From Tissierellales bacterium (GTDB lineage Bacteria; Bacillota; Clostridia; Tissierellales; JASKZW01), in assembly GCA_030152145.1 (NCBI GenBank), contig JASLIL010000034.1:1-21012 (forward strand): a stretch of 21,012 bases of DNA. Direction: 5' to 3'. Positions within the stretch are counted from its first letter, which is position 1. The number at the start of each line of letters is the position of its first letter. Under the pieces are notes generated by a model. It was not told where the DNA came from. It made no database searches and saw nothing but the letters and a program-made list of their open reading frames with translations. The position numbers and the translations under genes are program-made. Positions 1-7,411 of the stretch are shown here, piece by piece.

Positions 1-1
1 C

Positions 2-607
2 AATGCATCACTTAAGGCAGCTATAGAAAAAGCAAAGGCTGCAAACATGCCTAATGACAATATTGAAAGAGCAGTTAAAAAAGGTCTTGGAGCAGATGCA
101 TCAGATGCATATGAAAACATATCTTATGAAGGATATGGTCCAGGAGGAGTTGCTGTTCTTGTTACAGGATTAACTGATAATAAAAACAGAACTGCAGCAG
201 ATGTAAGACATGCTTTTGATAAATATGGTGGAAACCTAGGACAAAGTGGTTGTGTATCATTTATGTTCGATAGAAAAGGTATAATAGGTATAGAAAAAAA
301 TGATAGTATAGATGAGGATGAACTAACTTTACAGGCTATAGATTTAGGTGCTGAGGACTTTACTATTGAAGCTTATGGCTATGAAATAATAACTGATCCT
401 AAGGATTTCAATGGTATTAGAGATGGCTTAAGTGAACTAGGTTATGAATTTGCTATGGCTGAGATTTCATTTATACCGCAAAACACTACTGTTTTAACAG
501 ATCAAAAAGACATTGAGAATATGCAAAAAATGATAGATATACTTGAAGAAAATGATGATATTCAAGAGATATATCATGCATGGGAGATGCCAGAAGACCA
601 AGAATAA
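2..607 (+). CDS. yebC: YebC/PmpR family regulator, 5'-truncated by window edge
   Basis: The frame is open from base 2, so the gene enters from outside the window; 201 codons are visible of a family length of about 240-250. The missing part is the N-terminal domain with the GHSKW-type start. The visible part begins at the family segment AAIEKAKAANMPNDNIERA and continues through the YEGYGPGG motif, the NRTAADVRHAFDKYGGNLG segment and the C-terminal FIPQNT segment. The family was long described as DNA-binding transcriptional regulators (PmpR type). More recent work links members to relief of ribosome stalling at proline-rich stretches, so the exact role here is open. The ATG at 47 is internal, not the start. 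The gene is followed at once by a hairpin terminator. Family assignment is very safe; the function is family knowledge only. Confidence 0.93.
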   Translation, partial: NASLKAAIEKAKAANMPNDNIERAVKKGLGADASDAYENISYEGYGPGGVAVLVTGLTDNKNRTAADVRHAFDKYGGNLGQSGCVSFMFDRKGIIGIEKNDSIDEDELTLQAIDLGAEDFTIEAYGYEIITDPKDFNGIRDGLSELGYEFAMAEISFIPQNTTVLTDQKDIENMQKMIDILEENDDIQEIYHAWEMPEDQE

Positions 608-634
608 AAGTACTCTAAAGGGTACTTTTATTTT
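606..634 (+). terminator. Rho-independent terminator after yebC
   Basis: A ten-pair stem (606-615 with 620-629, one G-U pair, loop TAAA) is followed by a short T-rich run (ATTTTTA). It begins inside the yebC stop codon. It separates yebC from the DUF1461/aro operon. Confidence 0.75.
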
Positions 635-681
635 TATAGTAAGACTGTTTTAATTAAACTATAAATTTATAGGAGAGTATT

Positions 682-1329
682 ATGAAAAAAATAGCTTTGT
701 TCTTGTTTGTATTAGCTTTTCCGGTATTCTTACTACTTCAGTCCTTTGACTCAACAGTATATGACCTGGATAAATTTGATACTAACTTTAATGAGGAAAA
801 TATAATGGATACTACTGGCAAGAGTCATCAGGAGCTGATGGCTATATCTGAAGATCTATTGGACTATTTAAGGGGAGAGGATCTAGACCTATCCCTTCAT
901 TTTGGAAAAAATGAGGTCCTTCATATGGAGGATGTTAGACATCTTTTTTATTATGGATATAAAATCAGAAATCTGGCCTTTATAGTATCACTTTGCACAA
1001 TGTTTTACTTTATATTTAAGAAGAATATAGGATATTTTTATTGGGGAGTCTCTAGAGCTTTCTTTATCTGGTGGGGAATCTTACTGGGCCTACTTGTTTT
1101 TATAGCCTTGGATTTCAACAAGTATTTTACCTACTTTCACCTGATCCTGTTTTCCAATGACCTTTGGTTAATGGATCCATCTAAAGACTTGATGATTCAA
1201 ATGCTTCCTGAAAGCTTCTTTATGAATATGTTTAAAAATATAATGATAATGTTTTTAACCTTATTTGTAGGGATTCATATATTATTCTTAAATCTAGATA
1301 AGAAAACTAAAAGGAGGACGAAATGCTAA
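682..1329 (+). CDS. DUF1461 / TIGR01906-type integral membrane protein
   Basis: A 215-residue membrane protein of unknown function. Hydrophobic segments lie at about residues 4-20, 97-113, 125-144 and 186-205. Between the first two is a polar domain of about 75 residues, probably outside the membrane. The recognisable family marks are HMEDVRHLF (81-89) and the FH-x-x-x-FSNDLW-x-x-DP segment (152-166), followed by an LPESFF stretch. This matches what I know of the DUF1461/TIGR01906 family of Gram-positive anaerobes, for which I know no established activity. The start ATG has an AGGAGAG site at 671-677. An AT-rich leader after the yebC terminator (TATAAA at 660-665) may hold the operon promoter, but I see no good -35 box. 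The 3' end overlaps aroC by 7 bases, and the aroC ribosome binding site lies within its last codons, so the two are probably translationally coupled. Confidence 0.75.
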   Translation: MKKIALFLFVLAFPVFLLLQSFDSTVYDLDKFDTNFNEENIMDTTGKSHQELMAISEDLLDYLRGEDLDLSLHFGKNEVLHMEDVRHLFYYGYKIRNLAFIVSLCTMFYFIFKKNIGYFYWGVSRAFFIWWGILLGLLVFIALDFNKYFTYFHLILFSNDLWLMDPSKDLMIQMLPESFFMNMFKNIMIMFLTLFVGIHILFLNLDKKTKRRTKC

Positions 1330-2459
1330 GATTAATTACTTCTGGAGAGTCCCACGGGGATTCTTTAATGGGAATATTAGAAGGGCTTCCTTCAAATCTC
1401 TATATAGACCAAGAATTTATAAACGAGGAGTTAAGAAAGAGGCAGAGAGGCTATGGTAGGGGTAGTAGAATGTCTATTGAACAGGATAGGGTTGAAATTC
1501 TATCAGGAGTAGACTCTGAAAACTATTCTACGGGAAATCCTATAGGGATTTTGATAAAGAATAGGGGCAACAACATAGCCCTAAATCCAGTCAAAAAACC
1601 AAGACCAGGCCATGCTGATCTATCAGGACTTCTAAAGTATAACCAAGACTCTGGCAGAAATGCCCTGGAAAGAGCCAGTGCTAGGGAAACAGCTATGAGA
1701 GTTGCCCTAGGAGCCATATGCAAGCTTTTACTTAGGGAGTTTGGCATAGAGATATATAGCCATGTTATGAGTATTGGTAGGGTTGAATCAAATATATCCT
1801 ACTATACTGAGGACAAGCTAAGAGATTACTTTAAGAAGGCGGTTCATTCAGAAATGAATGTCCTAGACAAGACTCTAGAACTTGAAATGATAAATGAGGT
1901 TAGGGAGATAGGTAAAAATAGAGATACTGTTGGTGGTGTAGTAGAACTTGTAGTCTATGGCTTACCTGTAGGCTTAGGTAGCTACAACAGCTGGGACAAT
2001 AGGATAGATGGGAAATTAGCCAGGGGGCTAATGAGTATTCCAGCAATTAAAGGGGTTGAGATAGGCCTGGGCTTTGACGGAAAAGCTAGCCTAGGTTCAA
2101 ACTACCATGATCCTATACTATATGATAGCCTAAGTAAAAGCTATAAGAGGGAGACAAATTATGCAGGCGGGCTGGAGGCTGGAGTTACCAATGGAGAGGA
2201 TTTGGTTATGAGCCTAGTTATGAAGCCTATACCGACCCTTAGAAAGCCTCTTAAGACTGTGGATATTGATACCAAGGAAGTTGTGGATGCTCAGTTTGAA
2301 AGATCTGATATAACAGCAGTGCCTTCTGCCAGTATTGTAGCGGAAGCCATGACAGCCTATGTGCTTTTAGATGAGTTTTTGTTGAAGTTTGGTGGAGATA
2401 GCTTGGAAGAGCTTAAGGCCAACTATAGAAATTATATGGAAATCATAGAGAAAAGGTGA
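1323..2459 (+). CDS. aroC: Chorismate synthase
   Basis: Catalyses the last shikimate step, converting EPSP to chorismate with loss of phosphate; the family needs reduced FMN. The 378-residue length is normal. Signature segments are SGESHG (7-12, with catalytic-type His11), GRGSRMSIEQDRVEILSG (45-62), RPGHAD (94-99, His97), ERASARETAMR (116-126), and near the C-terminus RSDITAVPSASIVAEAM. The start ATG follows an AGGAGG site at 1312-1317 that lies inside the 3' end of the upstream DUF1461 gene, with a 7-base coding overlap. aroB begins 4 bases after the stop, so the aro genes are tightly packed and likely co-transcribed. Nothing appears missing or unusual. Confidence 0.97.
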   Translation: MLRLITSGESHGDSLMGILEGLPSNLYIDQEFINEELRKRQRGYGRGSRMSIEQDRVEILSGVDSENYSTGNPIGILIKNRGNNIALNPVKKPRPGHADLSGLLKYNQDSGRNALERASARETAMRVALGAICKLLLREFGIEIYSHVMSIGRVESNISYYTEDKLRDYFKKAVHSEMNVLDKTLELEMINEVREIGKNRDTVGGVVELVVYGLPVGLGSYNSWDNRIDGKLARGLMSIPAIKGVEIGLGFDGKASLGSNYHDPILYDSLSKSYKRETNYAGGLEAGVTNGEDLVMSLVMKPIPTLRKPLKTVDIDTKEVVDAQFERSDITAVPSASIVAEAMTAYVLLDEFLLKFGGDSLEELKANYRNYMEIIEKR

Positions 2460-2463
2460 TCTT

Positions 2464-3501
2464 ATGGACTATAAAGTTTCAAAGAATTCAATTAAGGATA
2501 TGGGGCCCTATTTTGATAGGAAGAAAAAATACCTTATAGTAGTTGATGACTTTATATTTAATAATTATAAGGCCTATATAGAAAGCCTAAAAAACTTAAG
2601 TTCTGGTTTTCTATATAGGGTTCCATCTGGAGAAAGCAGTAAGAATTCTAGGCTGGCTTTTGATATAATAGATTTTTTGCTGGATCATAATTTTACAAGG
2701 GATGATCTTATAGTAAACCTAGGTGGAGGCGTTGTTACAGACCTAGGTGGCTTTGTTGCCTCTATATACATGCGTGGCATAGACTATATAAATATTCCTA
2801 CTACTCTTTTGAGCCAGGTTGACAGTAGTCTTGGCGGCAAGGTAGGTATTAACTATAGGTCCTACAAGAACATAGTTGGTAACTTTAAGGAGCCACAGGC
2901 TGTTTTTATAGACACTAACTTTCTAGAAAGCTTAGATCAGGGAGACCTTTTATCTGGCTATGGTGAAATTTTAAAGTATGGAATTATAGAGGACGAGAAA
3001 CTTTTCTTTCAAGGCCTGGAGAGCTATAAAAACTCTAGCTTTTTGGAAAAGGATCTGGAGGCTATAATAAAAAAGTCTATAGAGATAAAGCTAGGTTACA
3101 CATCTAGGGACTTTAGGGACAGGGGACTGAGGCAAATTTTAAATTTTGGTCATAGCATAGGCCATGGACTAGAAGGTTTTACAGACTTTAAAAACTATAG
3201 CCATGGGGAGGCTGTGATAGTGGGAATGATCTATGAAACTTATATAGGTTATAGACTAGCCACAATAGACGAGGAAAGTGTAGCTACTATAATAGAAAAT
3301 TTAAGGCCCCTAGTTTCTCTAAGGCCTTATGATTCTCAGGAAGTTGAAAAAATCATGTCCTTAATAGGTCATGATAAGAAAAACACTGGTGGGACTATAA
3401 ATATGGTTTTACCAAGGGCATTGGGAAGTGCCTTTCTTTATAATAATGTGCCTGAAGAAGTTATTATGGAGGCGCTTAAGGGGGATTGGATTGAAAACTA
3501 A
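2464..3501 (+). CDS. aroB: 3-Dehydroquinate synthase
   Basis: Converts DAHP to 3-dehydroquinate, an early shikimate step; the family uses NAD+ and a divalent metal (usually Zn or Co). The 345-residue length is typical. The nucleotide-binding segment NLGGGVVTDLGGF lies at 85-97, followed by IPTTLLSQVDSSLGGKVGIN (111-130). Metal-ligand candidates are Glu168 in GYGEILKYG, a histidine in LNFGHSIGH (226-234) and His247 in SHGEA. A C-terminal DKKNTGGTINMVLP segment is also characteristic. The start ATG is 4 bases after the aroC stop, with AAAGGTGA just upstream. Its 3' end overlaps the preferred aroA start by 11 bases, so aroB and aroA are likely translationally coupled. Confidence 0.96.
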   Translation: MDYKVSKNSIKDMGPYFDRKKKYLIVVDDFIFNNYKAYIESLKNLSSGFLYRVPSGESSKNSRLAFDIIDFLLDHNFTRDDLIVNLGGGVVTDLGGFVASIYMRGIDYINIPTTLLSQVDSSLGGKVGINYRSYKNIVGNFKEPQAVFIDTNFLESLDQGDLLSGYGEILKYGIIEDEKLFFQGLESYKNSSFLEKDLEAIIKKSIEIKLGYTSRDFRDRGLRQILNFGHSIGHGLEGFTDFKNYSHGEAVIVGMIYETYIGYRLATIDEESVATIIENLRPLVSLRPYDSQEVEKIMSLIGHDKKNTGGTINMVLPRALGSAFLYNNVPEEVIMEALKGDWIEN

Positions 3502-4759
3502 GACTTATTTACAGGGGGAATTTACCTGTCCAGGAGACAAATCTATTTCTCATAGGGCAGTTATGCTTTTAGGCCTGAGCGGAGGCAGGGCTAAGGTTGA
3601 AAATATACTTGAGTCTGAGGATGTTTTAAGGACCATTGAAATCTACAGGGAACTGGGCCTTAAAATATATAGGGAGAAGGAAAAACTTATTGTGGATGCT
3701 AGAAAGGGCTTAAGTAAGCCTAGTAAAGATCTATACTGTGGTAACTCTGGTACCACCATGAGGTTAATGGCAGGTATTTTATCAGGTATGGACTTTCCAA
3801 GTGTCCTAAGAGGAGATGAGTCCCTGTCTACCAGACCTATGAATAGGATTATAGATCCCTTAAAGGCCATGGGAAGAAAACTTAGTGCCAGCGGAAATAC
3901 TCCTCCCATATACATAGACAGGGCAGAGTCTTTGAAGGGGATAGACTACAAGATGCCTATGGACAGTGCTCAGGTTAAGTCTGCCATATTACTGGCAGGG
4001 CTTTTTACCCAGGAAGAAGTTAGCCTTCTTGAAAAAAATCAGTCTAGAGACCATACAGAGAGGATGCTTTCCTACTTAGGTGTTGATTTAAAGGTTGAGG
4101 GTAGGAGAATATCCCTTGGAGAAAATAGAAAGATAGAGGCAAGAGATCTTTATGTTCCAGGTGATATATCATCAGCAGCCTATTTTATAGCCCTGGCCCT
4201 TCTTTTAGAGGGGTCAGATATAACTATAAGGAATGTTGGTATCAACAAGTCTAGAATAGGACTAATAGAAGTTTTTCAAGCCATGGGCGGAGATATAAGG
4301 ATTTTTAATAAAAGAAGCTTAAATAATGAGGATCTTGGAGATATAAGAGTAAGATCTTCGGACCTAAGGGCTATTACTATTGAAGAAGAGCAGATTGGAA
4401 GCTTGATTGATGAGGTTCCTATAATTTCAGTTGTAGCAGCTTTTGCAGAGGGTACTAGCTATATTAAAGGACTTGAAGAGTTAAAGTATAAGGAGACCAA
4501 TAGATTAGATGCCGTTGTAGATCAATTGACTAGGGCTAATGTGGTTGTAGATAAAAATAAAGATGTTATAATAATAAATGGAAAGAATGAAGTGAGAGGA
4601 AATGACTTTACAACTTATGGGGACCATAGAATGGCTATGAGTCTATTTGTATTATCAAAAATGGTTGCTAATCAGTCCAGTTTTGATGATTTAGATTGCA
4701 TCAACATATCATTTCCAGAGTTCTTTGAAATGTATGATAAATTAAAAAAAGAAAAATAA
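3491..4759 (+). CDS. aroA: EPSP synthase (3-phosphoshikimate 1-carboxyvinyltransferase)
   Basis: Joins phosphoenolpyruvate to shikimate-3-phosphate, the step before chorismate synthase. I chose the TTG at 3491. It follows AAGGGGG (3478-3484) by six bases and gives a 422-residue protein starting MKTKTYLQGE, the normal family beginning. The open frame extends upstream to 3428, but that part only repeats aroB sequence in another frame. Key segments are PGDKSISHRA (14-23, with Lys17), GNSGTTMRL (84-92), DESLSTRPMNR (109-119), IDEVPIISVVAAFAEG, and TYGDHRMAM near the end. The GNSGTT and SLSTRPMNR forms resemble Gram-positive class II enzymes more than the E. coli-type GNAGTA form; that reading is inference. 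Its stop codon overlaps an ATG of the next frame by one base, but the better pduL start lies 14 bases further on. Confidence 0.95.
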   Translation: MKTKTYLQGEFTCPGDKSISHRAVMLLGLSGGRAKVENILESEDVLRTIEIYRELGLKIYREKEKLIVDARKGLSKPSKDLYCGNSGTTMRLMAGILSGMDFPSVLRGDESLSTRPMNRIIDPLKAMGRKLSASGNTPPIYIDRAESLKGIDYKMPMDSAQVKSAILLAGLFTQEEVSLLEKNQSRDHTERMLSYLGVDLKVEGRRISLGENRKIEARDLYVPGDISSAAYFIALALLLEGSDITIRNVGINKSRIGLIEVFQAMGGDIRIFNKRSLNNEDLGDIRVRSSDLRAITIEEEQIGSLIDEVPIISVVAAFAEGTSYIKGLEELKYKETNRLDAVVDQLTRANVVVDKNKDVIIINGKNEVRGNDFTTYGDHRMAMSLFVLSKMVANQSSFDDLDCINISFPEFFEMYDKLKKEK

Positions 4760-4773
4760 TGGAGGGCGTTACT

Positions 4774-5346
4774 GTGGAAAACAAATTACCTATTGCTATG
4801 TCTAATAAACATATGCACTTATCTGAAAAAGACTTAAACATACTTTTTGGTGAAGGTTACCAATTAACTCAAATGAAGGATCTATCACAACCAGGCCAAT
4901 ATGCTTGTGAGGAAAAAGTTGACTTAGTTGGCCCTAAGGGAACTATAAAAGGAGTTAGGGTGCTGGGACCAACTAGATCTAATACTCAAGTTGAGATTTC
5001 AATTTCAGATGCCTTCTCTTTAGGAGTTAAGCCTCTAATAAGAGAATCAGGAGACATAAAAGATACTCCAGGAGTTAAGCTTGTAGGACCTAAGGGTCAA
5101 GTGGAAATGGAAGAAGGAGTAATAGTAGCTTCAAGACATATCCATATGCATACAGAAGATGCTAAAAACTTTGGTGTAGAAGACAACCAAAAGGTTAGTA
5201 TCTTAACAGATGGACCTAGAGGAGTAAGATTTGACAATGTATTGGTTAGAGTAAGCGACAGCTATGCACTAGAAATGCATGTTGATATTGAAGAGGGAAA
5301 TGCTTCAGGAATTAGAAATGGAGACATGGTAGAACTAATAAAGTAA
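4774..5346 (+). CDS. pduL: PduL-type phosphate acyltransferase (phosphotransacylase)
   Basis: PduL-family enzymes interconvert acyl-CoA and acyl-phosphate (propanoyl or acetyl) and are unrelated to the common Pta. I start at GTG 4774 because GGAGGG (4761-4766) sits seven bases before it; the in-frame ATG at 4759 overlaps that site. The product is 190 residues. All expected zinc ligands are visible: His13 and His15 (NKHMHLS), Glu75 (TQVEIS), His122/124/126 (RHIHMH) and His169. Their spacing matches the set I recall for the structurally known PduL. The two halves each carry a VGPKG segment (52-56 and 104-108). There is no N-terminal extension of the kind used for packing into microcompartments, and no shell genes are nearby, so a free cytosolic enzyme is likely. 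Its place at the end of an aro operon has no obvious metabolic reason. Acyl chain preference cannot be read from the sequence. Confidence 0.9.
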   Translation: MENKLPIAMSNKHMHLSEKDLNILFGEGYQLTQMKDLSQPGQYACEEKVDLVGPKGTIKGVRVLGPTRSNTQVEISISDAFSLGVKPLIRESGDIKDTPGVKLVGPKGQVEMEEGVIVASRHIHMHTEDAKNFGVEDNQKVSILTDGPRGVRFDNVLVRVSDSYALEMHVDIEEGNASGIRNGDMVELIK

Positions 5347-5350
5347 GTAA

Positions 5351-5383
5351 AAACCCCAGGTAAATTAAAATTACCTGGGGTTT
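5351..5383. terminator. Bidirectional terminator between pduL and ychF
   Basis: A perfect 13-bp inverted repeat (AAACCCCAGGTAA at 5351-5363, its complement at 5371-5383) encloses a 7-base loop. It ends in TTT on the plus strand and in TTTTTAC on the minus strand. It lies between the stops of two convergent genes, so it can end transcription from both sides. The minus-strand read, with the longer T run, is the stronger one. Confidence 0.9.
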
Positions 5384-5385
5384 AT

Positions 5386-6477
5386 CTATACGTTGAACAT
5401 AAATTCAACAACATCTCCATCTTGCATTATATAATCCTTACCCTCTAATCTAACAAGGCCTTTCTCCCTAGCTGCAGCTCTAGTACCACAGGCTAAAAGA
5501 TCCTTGTAGTTAATAACTTCTGCACGAATAAATCCTCTTTCGATATCTGTATGGATTTTTCCAGCAGCAGCAGGAGCCTTAGTGCCTTTTTTGATAGTCC
5601 AAGCCCTAACTTCCTTTACTCCTGAAGTTATATAGCTCATAAGTCCTAGAAGCTCGTAGCTAGATCTTATTAGCTGGTCCAAGCCAGACTCTTCAAGACC
5701 TAAATCCTCAAGGAAAACTTGTTTTTCTTCCTTATCAAGTTGAGATATTTCTGACTCTATCTTTCCGGATACAACTATAACTGTAGAATCCTCTTTACTA
5801 GCATAATCCTTAACAGACTTAACAAAATCATTGTCTTCACCACTTAAGAGATCTTCCTCAGATATATTGCAAGCATATAGAACTGGCTTCAATGAAAGAA
5901 GACCAAAGTTCTTTATTATAGCCATCTCATCTTCTGTATAGTCAAGGGATCTAAGAGGTGTATTGGCCTCTATAGCATCCTTTAATTTAATCAAAAGATC
6001 CAATTCCTTTTTAAAGCTTTTATCAGACTTAGCTTGTTTCTCAACCTTTTGAATCCTACTAGTAATTAAATCTAAATCTGCAAGCATAAGTTCTAGATTT
6101 ATAATTTCAATATCATCTATAGGGCTAATTTTTCCCTCAACATGAGTAATATTTTCGTCTTCAAAACATCTAACAACATGGACAATAGCTTGAACTTCTC
6201 TTATGTGAGATAAAAACTTATTGCCTAAACCCTCACCCTTACTAGCTCCTTTGACAAGACCGGCTATGTCAAAGAATTCAATAGTTGCAGGCATAACTCT
6301 TTCGGGCTGAACTAGTTCTTCTAACAGATCCAATCTTTTATCAGGTACTGGTACTATGCCGACATTTGGCTCTATAGTACAAAAAGGATAGTTTGCTGCT
6401 TCAGCCTTAGCTGAAGTTAAAGCATTAAATATAGTACTTTTACCAACATTTGGTAATCCTACAATCCCTAATTTCAT
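5386..6477 (-). CDS. ychF: YchF/OLA1-family ribosome-associated ATPase (redox-regulated)
   Basis: An Obg-like P-loop protein that binds ribosomes and, unlike most relatives, prefers ATP. I start at the ATG at 6475-6477, preceded by AAGGAAG at a five-base gap; this gives 363 residues, the normal family length. A longer frame with TTG at 6498 would overlap that binding site. The G1 loop GLPNVGKST is at 7-15, the FDIAGLVKGASKGEGLGN segment at 69-86, and NISE (204-207) replaces the usual NKxD guanine-specificity motif, which explains the ATP preference in this family. Residues about 115-260 hold the coiled-coil insert, and the C-terminal third is the TGS domain (RAWTIKKGTKAPAAAGKIH at 291-309). 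It is the only minus-strand gene and has its own promoter and a shared terminator. Confidence 0.97.
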   Translation of the reverse strand: MKLGIVGLPNVGKSTIFNALTSAKAEAANYPFCTIEPNVGIVPVPDKRLDLLEELVQPERVMPATIEFFDIAGLVKGASKGEGLGNKFLSHIREVQAIVHVVRCFEDENITHVEGKISPIDDIEIINLELMLADLDLITSRIQKVEKQAKSDKSFKKELDLLIKLKDAIEANTPLRSLDYTEDEMAIIKNFGLLSLKPVLYACNISEEDLLSGEDNDFVKSVKDYASKEDSTVIVVSGKIESEISQLDKEEKQVFLEDLGLEESGLDQLIRSSYELLGLMSYITSGVKEVRAWTIKKGTKAPAAAGKIHTDIERGFIRAEVINYKDLLACGTRAAAREKGLVRLEGKDYIMQDGDVVEFMFNV

Positions 6478-6516
6478 AAAATCTTCCTTTCCACTCAATA
6501 ATTAATCACAGAGTCA

Positions 6517-6545
6517 ATTATATATTAAAGTCCTGAAAGCTTCAA
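6517..6545 (-). promoter_or_regulatory. Sigma-A-type promoter for ychF
   Basis: On the minus strand there is TTGAAG (6540-6545), a 17-base spacer and a perfect TATAAT (6517-6522). It is 40 bases upstream of the ychF start. Spacing and -10 box fit a housekeeping promoter well. Confidence 0.6.
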
Positions 6546-6575
6546 CTTATATATGGTTATATGCTTTAAAAAAAT

Positions 6576-6604
6576 ATGAATAAATACTAATAGTATGTTA
6601 TAAT
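6576..6604 (+). promoter_or_regulatory. Extended -10 promoter for lgt / dcw operon
   Basis: TGTTATAAT at 6596-6604 is an extended -10 element. A second TATAAT overlaps at 6604-6609. The hexamer 17 bases upstream (ATGAAT, 6576-6581) is a poor -35 box, which is normal for extended -10 promoters. A short inverted repeat, ATACT-AAT-AGTAT (6584-6596), fills the spacer and could be an operator, but with five-base arms this is weak. The lgt start is 34 bases downstream of the -10. Confidence 0.55.
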
Positions 6605-6638
6605 ATAATTAACTAGATAAAATGAGGTAGGTGTTGAA

Positions 6639-7367
6639 ATGGACCCAGTTGCATTTGAAATTTTTGGTGTATCAGTCAAGTGGTATGGCGTAATAATTGC
6701 ATTAGCTGTTTTAATAGGAACTTTCCTAGCAGAAAGGGAGACTAAAAGACAGGGTTTAAGCGAGGAAACTCTCTTGGACTTTCTTATATATGCAATACCC
6801 CTATCAGTTATTGGTGCTAGACTTTACTATGTTGCATTTTCCTGGAGTGACTATAAAGACAACCCTATAAAAATCCTTCACTTTAGAGGAGGAGGATTAG
6901 CTATACATGGAGCTATAATAACAGCCATAGTAGTGGCTATAATTTTCTGTAATAAAAGAGGTCTGGATTTCTGGACTCTAGCAGATATATGTGCTCCCAG
7001 CCTTATTTTAGGCCAGGCAATAGGTAGGTGGGGAAACTATATAAATCAAGAAGCTCATGGAGGACCTACTGATCTTCCTTGGGGAATAATGGTTGATGGC
7101 ATAAAAGTTCATCCAACTTTTCTTTACGAGTCAATTGGAAATTTGTTGGTTTTTGGATTTTTACTTTGGTATAGGAAGAATAAATCAAAGGTTTCTGGTG
7201 AAATCTTTCTACTATATATAGGACTTTACTCTCTTGTAAGGTTTTTTGTAGAAGGCTTAAGAACAGATAGCCTTATGATAGGCAGTATAAGGACAGCACA
7301 GCTAATGAGTGTTGTTTTTGTAGTTGTAGCCTTCTATGCTATAAAGAAAAGAAGGAGTAGAATTTAA
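6639..7367 (+). CDS. lgt: Prolipoprotein diacylglyceryl transferase
   Basis: Transfers diacylglycerol from phosphatidylglycerol to the lipobox cysteine of prolipoproteins in the cytoplasmic membrane. The 242-residue protein has about seven hydrophobic segments. The diagnostic parts are RGGGLAIHG (83-91, with His90, the conserved essential histidine), GQAIGRWGNYINQE (125-138), HPTFLYES (158-165) and RFFVEGLRTD (201-210). The start ATG is preceded by GAGGTAGGTG (6624-6633). It opens the long plus-strand run and is separated from rsmH by only 44 bases. Having lgt directly in front of the dcw genes is unusual. lgt may be read with them, but a small hairpin lies between, so co-transcription is inference. 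Confidence 0.96.
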   Translation: MDPVAFEIFGVSVKWYGVIIALAVLIGTFLAERETKRQGLSEETLLDFLIYAIPLSVIGARLYYVAFSWSDYKDNPIKILHFRGGGLAIHGAIITAIVVAIIFCNKRGLDFWTLADICAPSLILGQAIGRWGNYINQEAHGGPTDLPWGIMVDGIKVHPTFLYESIGNLLVFGFLLWYRKNKSKVSGEIFLLYIGLYSLVRFFVEGLRTDSLMIGSIRTAQLMSVVFVVVAFYAIKKRRSRI

Positions 7368-7372
7368 GGGAT

Positions 7373-7393
7373 AAACTAGTCTTAGACTGGTTT
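7373..7393 (+). other. Small hairpin between lgt and rsmH
   Basis: A nine-pair stem (AAACTAGTC at 7373-7381 with GACTGGTTT at 7385-7393, one G-U pair) has a three-base loop. No T run follows, so it is not a good terminator. It could be an RNA processing or stabilising element, or may simply be chance. Confidence 0.35.
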
Positions 7394-7411
7394 CTATAAG
7401 GAAAGTGAGTG

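Noticed and set aside
3428..3490. Longer aroA start at 3428
   Set aside because: The added 21 residues come from reading aroB in another frame. TTG 3491 has a good binding site and gives the normal family start.
6478..6498. Longer ychF start at TTG 6498
   Set aside because: It would overlap the AAGGAAG site and the ATG start that gives the usual 363-residue protein.
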